From positions 2,046,001 through 2,110,000 of the forward strand of contig CM077116.1 of assembly GCA_039619475.1 (NCBI GenBank): a stretch of 64,000 nt of DNA, read 5' to 3'. Under the pieces are notes generated by a model. The model was not told where the DNA came from and searched no databases. It worked only from the letters and a program-made list of their open reading frames with translations. Below are positions 58,969-64,000 of this stretch, in pieces (position 1 is the stretch's first letter; each line of letters starts with the position of its first letter). The translations under genes and the position numbers were made by a program. This DNA comes from Icerya purchasi (Eukaryota; Arthropoda; Insecta; Hemiptera; Monophlebidae).

Positions 58969-61196
58969 GTTAGTATATTAAGTTATCTTCAAATGGGGCA
59001 ACCCAACAACTCTCGTTGTTTTTAAGTTAACGCCATCTTTCGGATTTTGTCGTAACTAAAATTTATACTCTAAAAAATTTAACCACACTGCGTTGAAATC
59101 TAAGACCTGATATGGAACATACGATGTTATGTAGCCGTTCGTTCTTTTCTCACATAATTGTATTGGTCGTGTATATATTATTCGCAACTTAACGGCTGGA
59201 ACATAATCCGAATGGCTGGAATATAGCAAACATTAAAAATTCAACATTACCCGAATTGCTCACGGATGTATTAGGAGCGGTTATTAAGTTGGTCAACAAA
59301 TAAAGAGAAAAAAAGAACAAACGTTATGCGAGCGTCAGTTGCAGTGATATTTTTAATGGGTATTCAATTTGTTACAGTGAAAACGCAGATAGAAATAGCT
59401 TCTTATTATTTCACATTAAAAGAACTTCGCAACTTGATTCTATATATTCTCTTTATTTAAAATTCTGTAAATCATCGGAAAAAAGTAATTGCATGTCGAT
59501 ATATTCGTCGAATTTTGTACACTGCAGCACATCAGAGATACACGTAGAGAGGGCATGATTTGATCTGTAAAAACAAATAAGTAGTTTTGAAGAAAGTTTG
59601 GGAAATTTTAAATATTACAGGAGGAAATAGTAAAGACGATTTAGGCAGAACTGAGGATATATTACATAGCATGAGAAAAAAATACAAGTGAGTAAATAAA
59701 TGTTCATGGACAAGTTACAGGTGGGACATATCGCAGTGAACTAGTGGTCAAGGAGATGACTGTAATTCCGAAATTGAACGCAGACGGCCGGCCGCGACCT
59801 CTTCCACGCGGTATTCAGACGTTGAGGTTCTTCAAGTACACGTTGATCCCGCAGTTTGATTTTAAGCTGGTTTCGAAAATTATTAAAATTTTGTAATGAA
59901 ATATTACTGTTATGGATCATTGAAATTACGAAACACAAATTTACAAATGTAGAATATATATACATTTTAGAATGTAAATATAGAGAATAAAGTATTTAAA
60001 AATAACGTAATCATCCTCACTATATCAATAATTTATAATTGATGTAAATACGGATAAATTAAAAAGCACGCTCCTTTTTCTAAACCAAATCATACTTGGA
60101 TATAAAGATGCAAAATATGAAGTGCAAAATATGAAATGCGGAATATAGGATATAAAATCTGAACTATAACATTTGAAATTAATAACAGTTATTTCTGGCT
60201 GCTTAGATTATATTAAAAAATATTGTATTAAATATTATAAATCACTATTTAAAAATAAAATTAAGTCTCTATTTTTTGAATCTATCTTTTTGTTCCAATG
60301 CTAACTGCCCTACTTTTAAAAATAACTTTTTCGATGAAACAAATGAGCCTCCGTTATTATTAAAGAAAGTAATTAAAGAACAATTTATCTTCGATAGAAC
60401 TAATTGACTTATGTATTTAAACATTAAATTGTATAATTCAGATCATTGATAGCTCCATACAATAAAATAAAACAGCCATACTTTCTTTTTGTGTTTAAAA
60501 CGTAACTTTTTTTTTTTTAAATAGTGATTTGTTCACAATATTTTCGACTTATGTACTATTTCTTTTATTGATTTAATCTTAAAATAGTTCTATACTTTTG
60601 TATATAAATATTTTTTCACTCTATTCATTACGATTTATTGCTATAAATCACATTTTAATTTTATTAGCCTATAAGACTTCACAATTAGAATTGCACACAG
60701 CTGTAAATGAAAATGTGTACTTAAACAATTCCAACCGATTATTTTGTTGAAGGAGTATTACATTAAAAATTCACTCAACTGTTCAATACATCATATGTAT
60801 AATAAGAGCATAAATAATGCAACAGACTAAAAAATTATTTTTATGTCGAAATATACTACATCAAAAATTGACACAAAACATGTAAATAAACTCTGAAATA
60901 TTTAATAATTACAGTTTATAACAAAATAAAAATCCATAATCACCAACAAACATAAATTTATATCTCTTAACACACTTTAACAAATTTTAACTGTAATGAA
61001 ATCTGAAATATAAATTATACAAAAGCGGTTTACAGAAACCAGCTAATAAACAATAATTGTTTTAGAATTGGCTAATGTTAGTTGTTTTTAAAAGCGACCA
61101 ACAAAAACAGTTTTCAAAGATGAGTAATAAATTAGCAGTTTTTCAATTATTAAAATATCGAATTAGCAGATAGCCATTCACCGATTATGTCCATCA

Positions 61197-61241
<45 letters not shown>

Positions 61242-62161
61242 GTGAATGTATATAATTTGGCCCTTCGAATTTCGCTATGGGAACAAGACTGAAAAATTTA
61301 TTACGAAAACCGGGCAAATAGAATGACATTCGAATGACGACCGAATCCGATACTAAAATAAATAACCAAATTCCGAAACCACGAAAGCGAACTCAGAGAC
61401 AATTTTTGTATAATAAAATTATATAGACATTAGAAAGAACTCTATTACAGGCTGGTATAGAGCAAGAAACGTGTTACCAAGAATTTCAATAAAAAAAAAA
61501 TTTAACTACCAACATTTGCTATCAAATTTTATGTCGAAGTTTAGACGAGACATTTTTAACGTATCGTGCACTACGTTTTTTTCGATTCTTCTGAGCAGCA
61601 TAAATTCGTCGATTTATAAAGACGAGATACTGTGAAATTAAACAAAAAAATATATTAGCCATCCATCAAACTTTGGTTATTATATAAATGTAATATTATC
61701 TGGTATAAAAAAGTGAAGCACAGCAAAAAGTGCACTATGGCCAGAAAAAAGTCAGTAACGAACCCTATATATACGGAGAGACGCGAGATTAATTTTTCAT
61801 AAAACGTTTTTCTGTTCGAATCTGTCGCAATATGTTATTCAAATTTTCTCCTGAATAGTGTGTTTCCCGTGTTTATTTTAAATTCAGCGGCAATATAAAA
61901 TTAATTTTCTCGAAAATAAATTGTTATACACAACTCACTTAATTACATCTAAGATTGTTTTTGTGATTTTCCTTAATATCTTTGAACTTTTGTGGAATCT
62001 TTAAGAGGGCATCGCGGATCCCTGATCGAGGACTCTAATACAATTATCGTAAAATAACTTAGTGTACAAATGAAGTATTGTTAAAATTTTATTTCGGCGT
62101 AGTTGAAGCGTTTCGAATAATTTCAAATAAGTTAAATATGCAAATTTCGTTTACTTTACAG
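58969..62161 (+). other. ds: ds intron, 3.2 kb
   Basis: Between GTTAGT and TTTACTTTACAG. Very AT-rich, with an (AT)n tract at 61200-61239. A weak tRNA-like stretch near 59.74 kb was not accepted as a feature. Nothing else recognisable. Confidence 0.85.
61200..61239. repeat. (AT)n microsatellite
   Basis: About 19 AT units inside a ds intron. Confidence 0.95.
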
Positions 62162-62684
62162 CGAACTGGATCGGGAAAAACAAAGCTTTTATTCGTTCCA
62201 AGTGCTCGCCATGGACACGGCGCATTATAGATGCCTGTCGCAAGCAACCAGCGTGCAAATAACTGTGGAAGATGTGAACGATAATAGTCCGAAATTCGTC
62301 AAATACCCTTTCGTCGCGACCAATGTTTCACCGCATCTCTATCCAGGAGCTGAGATTGTGAAAATATCGGCAATTGACGCGGATAGCGGCGCGAATGCCG
62401 AGCTCACCTATCGTTTTGTCAACGAACGTCACTCGAGTAAATTTCGCCTAAATCCGAACAACGGAATGATTTCCGCATTTACCGGTCTTTCGATGGACGC
62501 TGGTAAAGTCTTTTACTTAGAAGTGGTCGCTTTCGACAAAGGCAATCCACCGCTCAGTTCAACCGGTCTGGTGGAAATTAAAATAGCCGACAACTCCGAC
62601 ACTACCGTAGCACTAAGGTTCCAGAATTCTTCTTACGATGTTTACATGGATGAAAATTCTCCGGCCGGTAATACCATTCTGCAG
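62162..62684 (+). CDS. ds: dachsous internal exon: EC18 end, EC19, start of EC20
   Basis: Encodes residues 931-1105, the last coding bases in the window. Acceptor TTTACTTTACAG, phase 2; ends in phase 0 at CTGCAG before GTAATT. It completes EC18 (ELDREKQSFYSFQVLAMD, linker DVNDNSPKF) and contains EC19 and the beginning of EC20 (FQNSSYDVYMDENSPAGNT). EC19 starts FVATNVSPHLYPGAE with no Pro-Glu motif and ends with IADNSDTTVALRF instead of DxNDN, so calcium binding at its borders should be weak. The same region is degenerate in fly Dachsous as I recall it. The valid donor and the open EC20 show that the gene continues beyond 64000. Confidence 0.94.
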
Positions 62685-63339
62685 GTAATTCCATCACTTT
62701 CAGTACCATATACATGTGTACTTTTTTTTTTTTAAGTAGTTTAAACTGATAGGAACGAAATGAATTTCAGCACTTCCGAATGACGAAAAGTGTGAATATA
62801 AATGTATAAATTGTACCATAACTGAAGTGGAAACGAGACTATTTTTTAAAAATAGGGGTGAATTGCCCACGCAACAGAGTGAAAAAGTCTAATAAATTCT
62901 TTTAAGGTTTGATAAGAAAAAAAATTTGGTAAAACTGCTTGCAAGGTGTCCGCTTATAATATCCTGTTTGTGGGTCGCTGTAGTTTCGCAATGATACCTT
63001 CTTTGTTTCCATTTTAAAGTAAAGAACTTTATAAAAATAAACGTTTCGAATCCAAAACGATAATAAAGTGCTTCGATGTTTACTGCAATCTTATTTTATG
63101 ATTTCAGTTCCTCCGTTTTTTATTAGGCGAAAACAAGTTATGTATTCTAACCAAAATTTTGCTTTTTTCCTCTTTTCCTGTTTCGTTTTCTTTTCTTTTA
63201 AAGTTTTCAATTTGTCCACTCCGCATTTATCGTTTTTTTACCTCGCGGCAGCGGTGTCATAGTGGATGCTGTGCTTATGCTAACGACTACCTTTAGAGCT
63301 GCAACGTTAATTCCCGGCTATCGATAGTGTTGCAATATT
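62685..63339 (+). other. ds: Start of the next ds intron
   Basis: Follows the GTAATT donor. AT-rich, with no cadherin coding up to the retrotransposon fragment at 63340. The next exon must be beyond 64000. Confidence 0.8.
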
Positions 63340-64000
63340 TTTTTTTTTTTTTTTTTTTTTTTGTGGTTTATATGCAAGACAACGGCTATTGTATTAGAGC
63401 AAGATTAAATTACAATTTTTGATGACATTATAAATTAATATAATATCCAATATAAGGCGATATTATTTGTAGCCAAGAGCGAACTTGTTTTACATGGGAG
63501 GTCTACTCTAAGATTAACCAATGAATTATATAATAATACTGTTTGAGTGTTTTTGTATGGGCTGCATTTGAAAAATAAATGGTGTGCGTCTGCCAACTTA
63601 TCCCGATCATCCGGGTGTGGACAAGACTGACTAAGCCCCTGCTTATACATAGAATATGGTAATCTGTTAACTCCATATAGTAACCGAAATATCGTCACTA
63701 TAAATTTCCAAGGATTATTAACCCCTCTATCCGAAATCGGAACATAGTGATCTAGGAATATTGAATGGATTTATATAATTTTTATTTATATGGATTGTAC
63801 CAAATGTAATTCCAATATTCTTTGTGGGCAAACTTAATGAAATATAAAAGATCTTTGCTAGGGAATTTTGGAATTAGTGAAGCAACTTCATCATCCACTG
63901 ATTTTGATGCTTTATCCACTATTTACCATCTATACCCACATGGCCGGAATCCATACCAGTTGCACTATTCGTAGTAAATCTCAGTGATAAATTCTTAATC
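63340..64000 (-). mobile_element. Non-LTR retrotransposon 3' part, runs off the window (minus strand)
   Basis: A T23 tract at 63340-63362 is the poly(A) tail of a minus-strand insertion. Read from 64000 downwards, VWIP then HVGIDG and VDKASKSVDDEVASLIPKF give a frameshifted RNase H end. It is followed by SQSCPHPDDRDKLADAHHLF and FKCSPYKN, the C-terminal Cys/His region, with a stop near 63435. It belongs to the same broad group as the 46.0-kb fragment but is a different family. The 5' part lies outside. Confidence 0.75.

Noticed and set aside
59735..59965. tRNA-like stretch with CTAGTGGTCAAGGAG
   Set aside because: Only an A-box resemblance; no convincing B box, stem or tail.
31836..62684. 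Assignment to Fat instead of Dachsous
   Set aside because: Strings such as GEISTREPLDRE, LDHEER, LDLNDNRPTFTSSS and GSCY, and the positions of degenerate linkers, agree with fly Dachsous as I recall it. No EGF or laminin-G domains, which Fat has, are seen, although those would lie outside this part.
1..64000. CRISPR arrays, operons, ribosome binding sites
   Set aside because: The sequence is eukaryotic, with split genes and arthropod-type transposons; no regularly spaced repeats were seen.

Overview
The window looks like AT-rich genomic DNA from an insect, or at least an arthropod. It has short GC-richer exons with GT-AG borders, very long introns, many simple repeats, and debris from at least five kinds of transposable element. 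There are no bacterial-style operons. I cannot name the species.

One protein-coding gene is certain. Seven plus-strand exons (31836-32325, 50761-51039, 51167-51390, 52923-53988, 55861-56217, 58593-58968, 62162-62684) join in phase into one open reading frame of 3315 nt (1105 codons). It encodes a tandem run of extracellular cadherin (EC) repeats. Compared with Drosophila Dachsous from memory, the order of repeats, several near-identical stretches and the oddly degenerate linkers all agree. I therefore call the gene dachsous (ds), the large protocadherin that pairs with Fat in planar cell polarity and Hippo growth control. The window holds roughly EC10 (second half) to EC20 (start). The signal peptide, first repeats, last repeats, membrane segment and cytoplasmic tail lie outside. 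Bases 1-31835 contain no cadherin exon I can find, so they are probably the 3' part of one intron longer than 31 kb. The next intron is 18.4 kb.

The introns hold the rest of the structure. (1) Two copies of a 3223-bp DNA transposon (16364-19586 and 22567-25789) lie in opposite orientation. Each has about 620-bp terminal inverted repeats, 16-bp subterminal repeats and its own 8-bp target duplication, so together they form a giant foldback inside a transcribed intron. (2) A hAT-type element (29221-29844) with an 8-bp duplication sits inside a probable Helitron (about 27406-30191). (3) A decayed PIF/Harbinger element (about 34015-35045) keeps a transposase remnant and a divergent MADF-like remnant. 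(4) Many 5'-truncated non-LTR retrotransposons are present, several sharing a short 3'-terminal stem-loop. One keeps a reverse transcriptase remnant (about 7683-9795). (5) A tRNA-derived SINE, hairpin MITEs, a repeat of a type I recall as widespread in arthropods, and microsatellites fill other places.

The exons together make one extracellular adhesion rod. The transposons are passengers in the introns. The parts most worth a second look are the foldback pair, the shared retrotransposon 3' stem-loop, the two-gene Harbinger remnant, a histone-type stem-loop below a TATA/initiator arrangement near 15.2 kb, and the acidic loop in the first exon.
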